From NCBI GenBank assembly GCA_007570785.1, contig ML662476.1, forward strand, positions 429,027 through 493,026: a stretch of 64,000 nt of DNA, read 5' to 3'. The position numbers were made by a program, and so were the translations under genes. This stretch comes from Antilocapra americana. Lineage: Eukaryota > Chordata > Mammalia > Artiodactyla > Antilocapridae. Positions within the stretch are counted from its first letter, which is position 1, and the number at the start of each line of letters is the position of its first letter. The notes beneath the pieces were generated by a model that worked only from the letters and a program-made list of their open reading frames with translations, made no database searches and had not been told where the DNA came from. Positions 1 through 10,677 of the stretch are shown here, in pieces.

Positions 1-456
1 CCTCTGGCTGGGCAGCAGAAATGGCCTTACTATAAACCTGCATGCTTTCCCAGCCACCCCTGCTCTTTCTGGCTATGGCCAGAGGAAAGTGTCTGGGGAC
101 ACACTCTCAGGCTGCCCAGCGTGGGAGGAGCTCAGGGTGTTGGACACCCCCAGGGGCAGTTGCTTCCCTCTGAAACTTCAGTCCTGCTGCTGATGGAGGG
201 AAGGCTTCAGGGCCACACCGGGAGGCTGGGCTGAGGATGATGGTCCTCTGCTCCAGGCTGGAGGGAGACAGGAAGGCTCCCTGGTCTTCCGCCCTGACTC
301 CTGGTCTTCCTGTAGTTGTACATCCTCTCCTCGGCTGAGACACGTGGGTATAGGTGTGGACACATCAGGCCTTGGAGAAGGGTCAAGTTATGGCTTCTAA
401 GGTCAGTAGGGGGGAGTGTCTCACAGTGATGGTGCAGCCCTCCACCTTGTGTTCCC
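1..456. other. unassigned sequence
   Basis: I see no recognisable gene, RNA or repeat family here. Open frames on the minus strand (for example 207-551) have no recognisable domain and no splice context, and I treat them as chance. Confidence 0.5.
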
Positions 457-631
457 ATGAGCTCACAGGGCAGGGCCTGCTGCCTCTTGCCTGACTCATG
501 GATGAGTACTGAGCTAACAGTACAGTGCATGATGCCTGTTCCCTGACTCATCGGTCAGGTCCTGAGCTCACAGTGCTGTGCCTGCTGCCTTTTCCCTGGG
601 AAATGGATCAGGTCTTGAGCTCACAGGGTAG
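457..631 (+). repeat. degenerate tandem repeat, about 52-bp unit
   Basis: Three consecutive units of 52, 53 and 51 bp (476-527, 528-580, 581-631) each run from a CCTGCTGCC-like start through a CCTGACTCAT-like middle to a GAGCTCACAG-like end. A partial fourth unit precedes them at 457-475. The units differ at several positions, so the array is old. It abuts a BovB fragment directly. Confidence 0.75.
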
Positions 632-635
632 CTCC

Positions 636-1868
636 ACAGTGATTCTGGAGCCCAAGAAAATAAAGTCTGTCACTGTTTCCATCATTTTCCCATCTACTTG
701 CCATGAAGTGATTGGACCAGATGCCATGATCTTCATTTTTTGAATGTTGAGAGGTTTTTTTAATATATTGGAAATTTTATTTTATTCTTTTCTTAATTTA
801 TTTATTTTTTAATTGAAAGATAGTTGCTTTATAGAATTTTGCTGTTTTCTGGCAAACTTCAACATGAGTCAGCCATAGGTATACATATATCCCCTCTTGT
901 TTGGACTTCTCTCCCATCTCCCTCCCCATCCCACCCCTCTAGGTTGATACAGAGCCCTTGTTTGAGTTTCCTGAGCAAATTCCCATTGGTTATCTATTTT
1001 ACATATGGTAATATAAGTGTCCATGTTACTCTTTCCACACATCTCACCCTCTCCTTCCCTCTCCCCATGTTCATAAGTCTGTTCTTTCTGTTTCTACATT
1101 GCTGCCCTGCAAATAAATTCTTCAGCACCATTTTGCTAGAATCCATATATATGCATTAAAATATGATATTTATCTTTCTCTTTCTGACTTCATTCTGTAT
1201 AATAGGATCTAGGTTAATACTGAGTTTTAAGCCAGCTTTTTCACTCTCCTCTTTCACCTTCATCAAGAGGCAATTTAGTTCCTCTTTGCTTTCTGCCATA
1301 AGGGTGGTGTCATCTGCACATCTGAGGTTATCGATATTTCTCCCAGCAATCTTGATTCCAGCTTGCGCTTCATCCAGCCTGGCATTTTGCATGATGTACT
1401 CTGCATATAAGTTAAATAAGCAGGGTGACAATATACAGCCTTAATGTACTTCTCTCCCAATTTTGAACCAGTCTGTTGTTCCATATCCAGGTCTAACTGT
1501 TGCTTCTTGTCCTGCTACAGGTTTCTCAGGAGGCAGGTAAGGTGGTCTCTTATTTCCATCTCTTTTAAGAATTTTCCACAGTTTGTTGTAATCCACACAG
1601 TCAAAGGCTTTAGCATAGTCATTGAAGCAGATGTTTTTCTGTAATTCTCTTGCTTTCTCTATGATCCAACAGATATTGGCAATTTGATCTCTGGTTCCTT
1701 TGCCTTTTGTAAATCCAGCTTGTATGTCTGGCAGTTCTGAGTTCACATACTGCTGAAGCCTAGCTTGAAGGATTTTGAGCATTACTTTACTAGCATGTGA
1801 AATAAGTGGAATTGTGTTGTTTGAACATTCTTTGGCATTGCCCTTATTTGGGATGGAATGACTGTGCT
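636..1868 (-). mobile_element. BovB LINE (RTE type) fragment, split by an L1 insertion
   Basis: Read on the minus strand, 1868-1216 encodes a broken stretch of the BovB reverse transcriptase (AKAFDCVDYNKLW, then LFNLYAEYIM and a C-A-D-D version of the catalytic YADD box). It continues at 758-636 with the segment following the polymerase core. Stops and frameshifts make it inactive. The two halves are separated by an L1 3' end at 759-1215. BovB is the LINE that spread horizontally into ruminants and mobilises Bov SINEs. Confidence 0.9.
759..1215 (-). mobile_element. ruminant L1 3' end inserted in BovB
   Basis: The plus strand begins with a T-rich tract (the poly-A tail read backwards). It then shows the ruminant L1 3' UTR in antisense, including the motif for 'catgagtcagccataggtat' and a C-rich stretch near 910-945. 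It is 5'-truncated near 1215. The sequences at its two edges (ending GTTGAG near 758 and ACTGAG near 1227) look like diverged target-site duplications. Confidence 0.8.
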
Positions 1869-2721
1869 GACGTATAAAAAATGTATTGATTTCTAGGCAG
1901 TGACATGAGCTCACAGCAGCACAGCAGCAAAGTCATTTCTCCCCCAGTCCTTTGTAAACAACTAATTAGATAGACATACAGGAACTAAAGCACTTGGCAC
2001 CCTAGACCAAGGACTATCCAAATATAAATCCAAAAATAAATAAATGAGACCTTGGTAAGGGCTGTGGATTCAAGGAGTCAGAGAGGCTTCCCCCGATAGG
2101 TCAGGAGTGTTCTGACCTGGGTAAGTACAGGCAAGAGATTTTGTGCAAGCCCAGCCTGTCTGGAGAGAGAGTCCAGCAAGCCACTGCCATGGAAAGACAG
2201 ATGGAGAACTATACCAGAACTACCCCCCTTCCCTGGATACTGCCTGGGGAGACAGCAACTGCAACCTCTCCTGAGAGGAGGTGGAAAGTGGTAACCACCC
2301 AGCTACCCAGTTTAGGGATTATGGCTGGAGAAACTTGTTTCTCTCCAACAGTACCCTGGTTTCTGGAGGGAGGATGGAGGATGGAGGATGGAAAGAAAGC
2401 AGACAGAAATATTAAAACATTATATGAGCAGGTTACTGCTGTCTGCTTCAGAAGTCAGCATGGGATCTGCCCATTAGGCTTGGATTACCACACATAAGAA
2501 TCTCCACCTGGCCTGAAGACATCCTCAAAGCCCCAGTGCTAACCCCACACCTTCCCCCATTCTGCTGTCAGCTCCTGTGTGCACCCCCAGTGCCACTGTG
2601 AGAGAGGCATCCAGGATACAGGGAGCTTGCTCAGAAAACAGACCGCAAACGGTGGGCAAAAGCGAAATCGCAAACTTAACTTATAGCGCCACCTTCTGGA
2701 ATACAAAATAAATGCTTCTAG
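1869..2721. other. unassigned sequence
   Basis: No repeat or gene family recognised. A 118-codon frame at 2141-2497 has no recognisable domain and low-complexity ends. A CTCF-like motif lies at the right end. Confidence 0.45.
2687..2700 (-). promoter_or_regulatory. CTCF-like motif, one mismatch
   Basis: On the minus strand the 14 bases read CCAGAAGGTGGCGC, one mismatch from the CTCF core CCASYAGRKGGCRS. Motif match only. Confidence 0.3.
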
Positions 2722-2922
2722 TAGCCCTGGTCCACTGTGGCTCAGACAGTAAAGAACCCTCCTGCAATGAGGGAGACCTGGGTTCAATCCCTGGGTTGAG
2801 AAAATCCCCTAGAAAAGCAAATGGCAACCCACTCCAGTATTCTTGCCTGGAGAATCCCCATGGACAGAGGAGCCTGGGGTCGCAAAATGTCCGACACGAT
2901 CGAACGACTAACCACAGCACAA
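2722..2922 (+). mobile_element. Bov-A2/Bov-tA SINE
   Basis: Shows the SINE landmarks in order: GTGGCTCAGACAGTAAAG, GGTTCAATCCCTGGG (tRNA B-box like), CACTCCAGTATTCTTGCCTGG and CATGGACAGAGGAGCCTGG. It ends in the GACACGATCGAACGACTAA tail. Full-length sense copy. Confidence 0.92.
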
Positions 2923-3029
2923 CCCAGTTTGAAAAAACCAAAGTAAACATAAATCCTTAACTAAGAAAGGTGTCTGCTAGTTCAAATGTGAATGCACAGT
3001 TGCATATATGCAAACACTATGAAAACTCA

Positions 3030-3720
3030 GGGAAATACGTTATCACAAACAGAAAATTCTCCAGCAACTGAACACAAACGCAAGGAATATTATGATCTGA
3101 CTGATAAAGCATTCAAAATAGCTATTATGAAGAAATTCTAAAAGGGAAAAAAAAATTCAACAAGTTACAAGAAAACTCAAGAAGGCAATTTAATAAACCC
3201 AGAAACAAATAAAAATGCAAAGATTTTTAAATTATTTTAAAAATCTGGACTGAAAGACTCAGTGAATGAATGAGATGAAGGATGCAATGGAGAGCAGACC
3301 AGGGGAGGAATGGTCCCCTGGAGGGTAGGGCTATAGAAAGAATACAGTTAGAAGAATGGAAGACTTAATAATAATGAAGAAAGCCTAAGAGAGCCATCGG
3401 TTGCCATCAGGAAGGCAAATATCCAAATAATTGGGATTCCAAAGGAGGGGAGGAAAAAAGGGGACAGATAGTTTGTTTAAAGAAACAGTAGCTGAGGGAT
3501 TTACATGGAGGTGCAGTGGTTAGGAGTCGGCACTTTCGTCCCCATGGGCTTGAGTTCGTTGCCTAATGGGGAACTAAGATCTCACAAGTCAAGTGGTGCG
3601 ACCGAAAAAAGAAAGAAATACAGCTGAGAACTTTACAAACTTGGGGAAAACATAGACATGCAGGTCTGCAAAACTACTAAAATATTCTACCACTCCAGTG
3701 CAAAAAGAGACCATCCCTGT
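3030..3720 (+). mobile_element. ancient L1 (L1M/HAL1-like) ORF1-region fragment, split by a SINE
   Basis: The A-rich sequence contains ATCCAAATAATTGGGATTCC and AGGGGAGGAAAAAAGGGGAC, which resemble the region after the coiled coil in old L1 or HAL1 copies. The text 'gctgagggatt' is interrupted at 3498-3620 by a CHR SINE and resumes with 'gctgagaactttacaaactt'. No open frame survives. The family assignment is from memory of consensus patterns. Confidence 0.55.
3498..3620 (+). mobile_element. CHR-type SINE (tRNA-Glu derived)
   Basis: GTGCAGTGGTTAGGAGTCGGCACTT followed by GGGGAACTAAGATCTCACAAG and an A-rich end is the cetartiodactyl CHR pattern. It interrupts an older L1 fragment. Confidence 0.75.
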
Positions 3721-3723
3721 GTC

Positions 3724-3860
3724 TGGAAGATTCCCTGCAGGAGGGTATGGCAACCCACCCCAGTATTCTTACCTGGAGAATCCCATGGACAGAGGAACCT
3801 GGCAGGCTACAACCCAAGGATGGAGTCGCAAAGAGACACACTGAAGTGACTTAACACGCG
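3724..3860 (+). mobile_element. Bov-tA SINE fragment
   Basis: Contains CACCCCAGTATTCTTACCTGG, CCCATGGACAGAGGAACCTGG and AGTCGCAAAGAGACACACTG. It lacks the 5' part of Bov-A2. Confidence 0.85.
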
Positions 3861-3887
3861 CATGCATGCAGGTTTTTCTAGTTGCAG

Positions 3888-3901
3888 CCAGCAGGGGACG
3901 C
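3888..3901 (+). promoter_or_regulatory. CTCF-like motif, one mismatch
   Basis: CCAGCAGGGGACGC differs at one position from the core CCASYAGRKGGCRS. It lies between a SINE and an L1 fragment. Motif match only. Confidence 0.3.
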
Positions 3902-3904
3902 ACA

Positions 3905-5262
3905 GGCTAAACTAAACTATTAGGTTAGTTTCAGGTAAACAACAAAGTGATTCAGTGATAAACATAGAAATTTACACGTTCTTTTTCAGATTTTTTACAT
4001 TATAGGTTATTATAAGATCACAAATATAGTTCCCTGTGCTATACAGTGAATCCTTGTTTATCTATTTTAAATAAAGTTGCATCTATTAATCTCATATTCC
4101 TAATTTACCCTTTCCCTTTCCCCTTTGGTAACCATAAATTTGTTTTCTATGTCTGTGAGTCTATTTCTGTTTTGTAAATAAGTTCACTTGTATTATTTTT
4201 TAGATTCCACATACACATGATGTGATATTTGTCTTTCTGTCTGACTTCATTTAATACGGTAATTTTTAGGTTTGTTCATGTTGCTGCAAATGGCAATATT
4301 TCATATTATTGTTATGGCTGAATAATATTCCACTGTATAAATGTGCCATATCTTCTTTATTCAATCATCTGTTGGTGGACATTTTGGTGCTGCTATGAAC
4401 ATTGGGGTGACTGTATCTTTTCAAATCAGAGCTTTCTCTGGATATATAGACTTTTTGATGATGATTATTCTAGCCAGTGTGAGGTGGTACTTCATTATAA
4501 TTTTGCTTTGCATTTCTCTAATAATTAGCAATGGTGAACATCTTTTCATGTGCCAGATGGCCATTTGTGTGTCTTATTTAGAGAAATATCTATTTAGGTC
4601 TTCTGTCCACATTTTGATTGGGCTGTTTATTTTATTGACATTGAGTTATATATGCTGTGTGCATATTTTGAAAATTAACCCCTGTTAGCCTCATTATTTG
4701 CAAATATTTTCTCCCAGGCCATATGTTTCCTTTGCTGTACAAAATTTTTTAAGTTTGATTAGATCTCATTTCTTTATTTTTGCTTTTATTTCTATTACCT
4801 TGGGAGACTGACCTAAGAAAACATGACTATAATTTATGTCAGAGAATGTTTTGCCTATGTTATCTTCTGAGTTTTATGATGTTACATCTTATATTTAAGT
4901 CTTTCAGCCATTTTGAGTTTATTTTTGTATGTGGTATGAGAGTGTGTTCTAACTTCATTGGTTTACATGCACCTGTCCAGCTTTTCCAATACCACTTACT
5001 GAAGAGACTATCTTTTCTCCAGTGTATATCATTGGCTCCTTTGTAGAAGATTCACTGATTGTAGGTGTGTAGGTTTATTTGCATTCTCGTCCATTGATCT
5101 ATATGTCTGTTTCTGTCCCAGTACCATGCTATTTTGATTACTACAGCTTTGTAGTCAAATCCAAAGCCTGGGAAACTTATGCCTCCAGCTTTGTTCTTTT
5201 CCCTCAAGATTGCTTTGGCAACTTGGAGTTTAAATGGACTATTTTATCTATTAGATATTTTA
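3905..5262 (-). mobile_element. L1 3' portion (ORF2 end and 3' UTR), antisense
   Basis: The plus strand shows L1 3' UTR landmarks in antisense (TTAGTTTCAGGTAAACAACA, then 'catgttgctgcaaatggcaa'). ORF2 3' sequence follows from about 4500 ('gcatttctctaataattagc', 'gactgacctaagaaaacatg'). The plus-strand open frames at 4341-4688 and 4780-5046 are antisense shadows of this element. Confidence 0.85.
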
Positions 5263-5289
5263 TATAATTCACGAAGTAACCACAAAGCA

Positions 5290-5480
5290 AAAACCTAGAC
5301 TAGACCCACAAAGGGCAAAGAAAGGGGAAACAGAGCCATGGAAATTAACCAATTTATGAATTAGGCTGAGAAAGACAGGAAAAATGGAAATACAAAACAG
5401 GAAAACAAATTGGCATTAGTAAATACCTACATATCAATAATTACTCTAAATTTAAATGGATTGATTTCACCATCAAATGA
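5290..5480 (+). mobile_element. L1 ORF2 5' fragment, sense
   Basis: The run 'atcaataattactctaaatt' translates to the ITLNLNG-like start of the L1 ORF2 endonuclease domain on the plus strand. This is opposite to the adjacent L1 3' portion. It may be the inverted 5' part of the same insertion. Confidence 0.6.
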
Positions 5481-5832
5481 ATGAATGAATTTTTTATTTT
5501 TTAATTAATTAATTTATATTTTTTTACATTATCGTATTGGTTTTGCCATACATTGACATGAATCCACCATGGGTATACATGTGTTCCCCTTCCAGAACCC
5601 ACCTCCCACCTCCCTCCCGATTCCATCCCTCTGGGTCATCCCCGTGCACCAACCCCGAGCACCCTGTATCATGCCTCAAACCTGGGCTGGCAATTCATTT
5701 CACATATGATAATTTACATGTTTCAATACCGTTCTCCCATATAGAGATAGCAAAAGAGACACAGATGTGAAGAACAGTCTTTTGGACTCTATGGGAGAGG
5801 GCAAGGGTGAGATGATATGAATGAATTTTTTA
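5481..5832 (-). mobile_element. ruminant L1 3' end with 5' inversion and perfect target-site duplication
   Basis: A T-rich tract at about 5491-5525 is followed by the L1 3' UTR in antisense to about 5742. At that point the sequence switches to sense L1 3' UTR (AGCAAAAGAGACACAGATGT, about 5750-5808). A 16-bp direct repeat, ATGAATGAATTTTTTA, flanks the unit at 5481-5496 and 5817-5832. The inversion plus duplication is the signature of twin-primed reverse transcription. Confidence 0.85.
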
Positions 5833-5925
5833 AATGACACCAAACTGTAAGAGAGATCCATTTCAGATTTAAGGGCAAATACACAGTCAACGTGAAGGGA
5901 TGGAAAATTATATCCCATATACTTG

Positions 5926-6687
5926 TGAAAGGTTGTTGCAGAACAAAAGACACCAGGATTCTTGGCCTCCGGAGGAGAAGAATTCAATCTGGGGCCAGAG
6001 ACGAGGCTTGATTGCTCAGAGTTTTTGTATAATAAAGTTTTATTAAAGTATAAAGGAGATAGAGAAAGCTTCTGACATAGGCATCAAAAGGGGGCAGAAA
6101 GAGTACCCCTCTGCTAGTCTTCAGCTGGATGTTATATAGTCACTAGCCATTTGCTAATAAAGGAATGTCTTAAAACACAGAATGGCACCAGGAGCCTCAT
6201 CCACAGATGTTTTTGGGGATAATCTTGGCACCAGATGAGTCATCCTGGGCCGTAAAATGATTGACTTGAATCTTGTAGAAGGGCAGATTACCATTCAAAT
6301 AGTTTTGTTTACATAGATTAGGGGAACGGTGTCTGAGTATAACATACTGGTTTGTCAAGCAGGTTCTGAGCCATTAGGTGGAACTGGAACCGACTTGAAG
6401 ACAGAGTTTGGGGTAAATGCATAGTACATTAACATAGCTTAAGACAAACATTTCCATAAGAAAAATGCATTGGTTAACTCAAGGTTTGAGAATAGTTAAC
6501 TTGAGGTGAAACCAGGTGTCCTTACGGCAACACAGTTATTTTAAGAGAAACTTTCTTTAAATTTGTATAAAGAAGGGAAAAAAATATTGCTAGTTTGTTT
6601 CCTCCTGCTGCTTAAGAAAGATAAAAATACTTGCAGCCTATTTCCTCTGTTTGGAGACCCCTGGCCTTCCTTCCTGTTTCCCTCTCA
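5926..6687 (-). repeat. 3' LTR of the ERV
   Basis: A 762-bp element bounded by TG at 5926 and CA at 6687. The first 200 bp closely match the other LTR (for example CCAGGATTCTTGGCCTCCGG). An AATAAA polyadenylation signal on the minus strand is at 6044-6039. The U3 side is about 270 bp longer than in the other LTR, and the two are hard to align there. Confidence 0.8.
6039..6044 (-). promoter_or_regulatory. LTR polyadenylation signal AATAAA
   Basis: Minus-strand AATAAA at the R region of the 3' LTR. The matching signal in the 5' LTR is at 12650-12645. Confidence 0.6.
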
Positions 6688-6701
6688 TTCCCTTTTCTTT
6701 T
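6688..6701 (-). other. retroviral polypurine tract
   Basis: On the minus strand, AAAAGAAAAGGGAA sits immediately 5' of the TG that opens the 3' LTR. This is the place and composition of the plus-strand primer in gammaretrovirus-like elements. Confidence 0.7.
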
Positions 6702-6809
6702 AGGAGAATTACGTTGCATAGGGAAAAGGCGTGTTGTTCTCCTTCTGTAACTGCTTCAGAGCTGACAAGGGGCATTGTCCCTAAATTGGTGAGGCAACAT
6801 ATTCTCCTA

Positions 6810-8200
6810 ACCCTCATACTGAGGATTTCTGATCCAGGGGCCCCAAGTAGTAGTTGGAAGAAGCTGCAGCAATAGCAGGAGTTTGAGCAACCATTTGTAA
6901 CTTAAAAGTTTTCATGAGACTAGAAACAAATCTAGCTACACAGTTACAGATGCAGGGAGCAAACAGCAAAAACAAAACAATCAGAATTATTGTAATTAAA
7001 AGTTTTCCACCATGGGAAACTAGTTAAGTCTCCCAAAGTGAGGCAATTGAGGCTTCAGGAGTATCCATAGCCCCAGTCATCTTGTTCGTGTGTTTAGTAA
7101 AATGAGTAACATTAGTGCTCAGATCAGGTATATATGTACAACATTGGGTATGAATAACGGCACAAATTCCTCCTTGTGAAGCTGTCAGAATATCTACGGC
7201 CAATCTGTTTTGTAAGACCACCTTCCTAATTTGTGCTTGTTCAGCATTAAGAGCTGAAATAGCTTTTTGAGAATCTTGCAATGCCTGTTGAATAAAATTA
7301 GTCAAAGCATCCACTCGTAGCATAACATCTGTAGTTCCCAAAGAGGGAACAAACACCGCAGCCAAAAAATCATACCAGTGAAATACAGACCTTGCCCACC
7401 GAGTTTTAAGGTGGGGTAAATTAGCAGGCTTTTCTGGAAGCTCTGAAAATATAAAGCCGTGAGTAAAGGCTAGACCCAGGGTGCATCTCCCTATCCAACC
7501 AGGGGGAAGCCATGCCCATAGGTAAGAGCCACATATCCAATAAGTCCCGTTTGGAGCAAGCCAGCATAACTGAGATATCCAGTCCCAATCAGTGCCTGGC
7601 CAGACAAAGGGCTGACCTGAACAGGGGTTGGAAAACATGGAAATGATTACGTTGCATATTTCCTGAGGCAAAAATCCCAATTGTTTCCAATCATTGTAAT
7701 TAAGTTGTTGGCTAGCTTTTGGGGATGGCTCTGTTTGTTCCCAGCATATAGGGGCAGTAGATATTAGACGTCCTTTTTCAAGAGTTAGTCATATAACCTC
7801 ATCTCATATTTGATAAACATCAGGTAAAAAACCATTAGACGTAGACCTATTTGCCTTATGTGTAGCGAAATAGTCATTAAACCGAGACAATGTATAATCA
7901 AAATTAAAAGTCATGTTATATCCATAGTTAAAGTACAAAGTGTTGCACCAGTCCATCTTAGGGTTGTCCATCAGATGAAGAAGAGACATCACATATGATT
8001 GTTGTCAATGGTATTCACAGACTTGGAGAAACTCTTTTCCTTGAAGTGGAGATGTCCACCATGAGAAGCCTTCCACTGATGAAGAGGGGAGTGCTCTGCA
8101 GACTCAGCAGTTAGACTGATTGTGGAATGCAGTGTAGGAGTGACCCCAGGACAGGAAGGCATTGTCTTGAGGATCAAATGGCAGACTCAGGATTTTTGGA
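6810..8200 (-). pseudogene. ERV env remnant (surface part broken, transmembrane subunit mostly readable)
   Basis: Envelope glycoprotein remnant. The longest readable block (7680-7024, 218 codons) carries the transmembrane-subunit landmarks: a heptad-like segment, an LQNR-type immunosuppressive-domain region near 7210 and a CX6CC motif near 7150, all typical of gammaretroviral envelopes. A TAA at 7023-7021 closes this block. A hydrophobic membrane-anchor-like segment is readable in the same frame just past it, so the stop separates ectodomain from anchor. Upstream, the surface-subunit part (7992-7804, 8177-7989) is in short shifted frames and is only about 500 bp, much less than a usual surface subunit. 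Not functional in this copy. Confidence 0.8.
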
Positions 8201-8284
8201 GTCAGCATAAGTAGGCTCATGTAGATTATCAGGCCCATCTGAAAAGTACAAAGTCAGAGCATGGAAAGTAAAGACAAGATGAAG

Positions 8285-10677
8285 TCACTTAGTTCTGGTC
8301 AGGGTGCCACCTCTTAACTTGAGTGTGATGTACCCATGAATCAATTCCTGGCATTTTGACAGCTGTGGGAGAAGAAAGAATAACTCGGTAAGGGCCTTCC
8401 CAGAGGGGCTCTAAGGATGGGCCCCCAGACCCCAATGTTTTTATGAGGACCTCGGTTCCCGGCTCAAATAGAGGTTTGCTTGACTCAGAGGCTGGGTCAG
8501 GAGTCATCTCCTGGAGTTCTGTTAATGCCTGTTGAAAAGCTGAGAGCTGAGTTACATAATTAGTTAATTGCAAGGCTTCAGGGCCTATAACAATGTTTGT
8601 GCGTAAGAAAGGCTTTCCACAAATACATTTAAAGGGGGACAGTCCCTCCTTTTGGGGAGCAGTCTGAGCCCTCATTAAAGCTATGGGTAGCACTTTAATC
8701 CAATTGTCCTGCATCTCGAGTTAATTTCTGCAGATGTCTTTTGATAGTGTCATTAGCTTTTTCAACCTTTCCTGAGGATTGGGGCCTCCAGGAACAGTGT
8801 AAGTGATATTCTATTCCTAGAGCTTAGACACCCCCTGAGGTACAGCAGCTTTAAAGGCAGAGCCCTTGTCACTCCGAAGGCTCCGTGGCAGCCCAAACCT
8901 GGGGATAATTTCATGGATTACAATCTTTATAACCTCCTTAGCCTGTTCGCTACGACAGGATAAAGCCCCAACCCATCCAGTGAAAGTATCTACCCAAACT
9001 TATAAGCAAGAATATCCGTTAGCTTTTGGCATATGAGTAAAATCAATTTCCCAGTCCTCTCCAGGATACTTTCCACTTCGTTGTAATCCAGATTTTGTTT
9101 CAGTCTTTGGGTTATTTTTCTGACAAACCTCACACCTTTTGATAGTGTTCTTTAGAGTTTTTATTACATTTTTACCTTCAAACAAACGAGAAGCCATCTG
9201 GTAAGTACTCTCTGCACCCAAATGAAAACTCTGGTGTAAACCCATAAGAATTTTCCATTGAACATTTTCAGGAATTATTAATCATCCATCCTTGGACTGT
9301 AACCATCTTTTATCAGTAATCTTTGCTCCTCTTTTCTCATATCTTTCTAATTCTTCCTCAGTATATTGTGGCTTTTCCTGTTCCACAGGACCTGTCCAGA
9401 TCAAAGGCATCTGAGGTGAAGGGGCTTCATAAAGTGTCGCTTTTCTGGCTTGACAGTCAGATTACCTTGGGCTACTTTACTCCCATCCCTGCTGTGCCCT
9501 TTGCAGTGCATAAGAGCTACCTATTTAGGACAATATATAGCAGTTAAAAGTCCCTCAGTCTTTCTGAAATGCTTAATAGGTTCTCCGGTAGCTGTTTTAA
9601 ACTGCCTTTCTTTCCATATTGCAGCATGAGCATGTAAAGTCAAATAAGCATACTTAGAGTCAGTGTAGATATTTACTCGCTGACCTTTGCTTAACTCTAG
9701 AGCTCGAGTCATCCACAAGCTTCGCTATCTGAGCACTGGTTCCCTGGGGCAGAGATTTTGCCTCTAAAACCTGTTAAGCAGTCACCACAGCATAACCTGC
9801 TTTCCACTTTCCATCCCGAACAAAATAACTGGCATCTGTAAATATTTCTATGTCAGGATTGTCCAATGGGGTATCCATTAGATCTGCCCGAGCTGCATAG
9901 TTTAAAGTTAGAAACTGGGAACAATTGTGATCAGGTGTTTCATTTTCCTTCTTAGGAAGGAAGGTGGCAGGAATTAAATTTCCACAAACTTTAAGCTTAG
10001 TTACTGGTCCTTCTAACAACAATGACTGATATTTAAGAAGCCTACTGTCCATTATCCAAATATTAACCTTAGAATTTAAGATTCCACTCACATCATGAGA
10101 AGTCAGTACAGTAATGTTTCATCCATTAATTATCTTTAAAGCTTCAGGTGCTAATAAAGCTGCTGCCCCAATTACTCTTAGGCAGTGGGGCCACCCACGT
10201 GAAATTACATCTAATTCTTGGCTTAGACATGCAGTAGGTTGCTAGTGAGGCCCTCAGAATTGTGTCAAAACTCCCAAGACCATACCTTTTCTTCCAGTGC
10301 CAAACAAATTAAATTCTGACCCTGTGGGCAAGCTCAAAGCGGGAGTTTTCAGGAGAGCAGTCTGAAGAACCTAAAAGCCTTTTGAGTATCTGGAGACCAG
10401 ACCAGTTTGTCGGTTTGGGCCTGCTGAGTTTCAGCTATAAGTTTATATAAAGGCCAGGCAAGTTCCCCATAACCTGGAATTCAAATGTGGTAGTAGCCTG
10501 TGATTCCCAAAAATCCTCTAAATTGTCTTAAAGTCATAGGTAGGGAATGATTTAGTATAGGTTTAATTCTCTCTGGGCCAATGGCCCTAGTCCCTTCTGA
10601 TATAATTAGGCCCAGATATTTAACAGATTGTTGACAAACCTGAGCCTTTTCTCTTGATGTATTGTAACCACAGCCAG
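8285..10677 (-). pseudogene. ERV pol remnant (RT tail, RNase H, integrase)
   Basis: Minus-strand pol in broken frames, in the correct order. Around 10677-10481 is the C-terminal part of reverse transcriptase (VKYLGLIISEG and FRGFLGITGYY motifs). Next come two RNase H pieces (IFTDASYF near 9860, IYTDSKYAYLTLHAHAA near 9640). The integrase zinc-binding region (H...C..C, CEVCQKNNPK) is at 9245-9000, and the integrase C-terminal SH3-like part (LWEGPYRVILSSPTAVKMPG) is at 8714-8289. The integrase core between about 9000 and 8715 is heavily frameshifted. The N-terminal RT including its YXDD box is absent, because a BovB fragment begins at 10678. Confidence 0.88.

Noticed and set aside
2141..2497. 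118-codon plus-strand frame
   Set aside because: No recognisable domain, repetitive end (GGWRMEDGKK) and no splice or promoter context.
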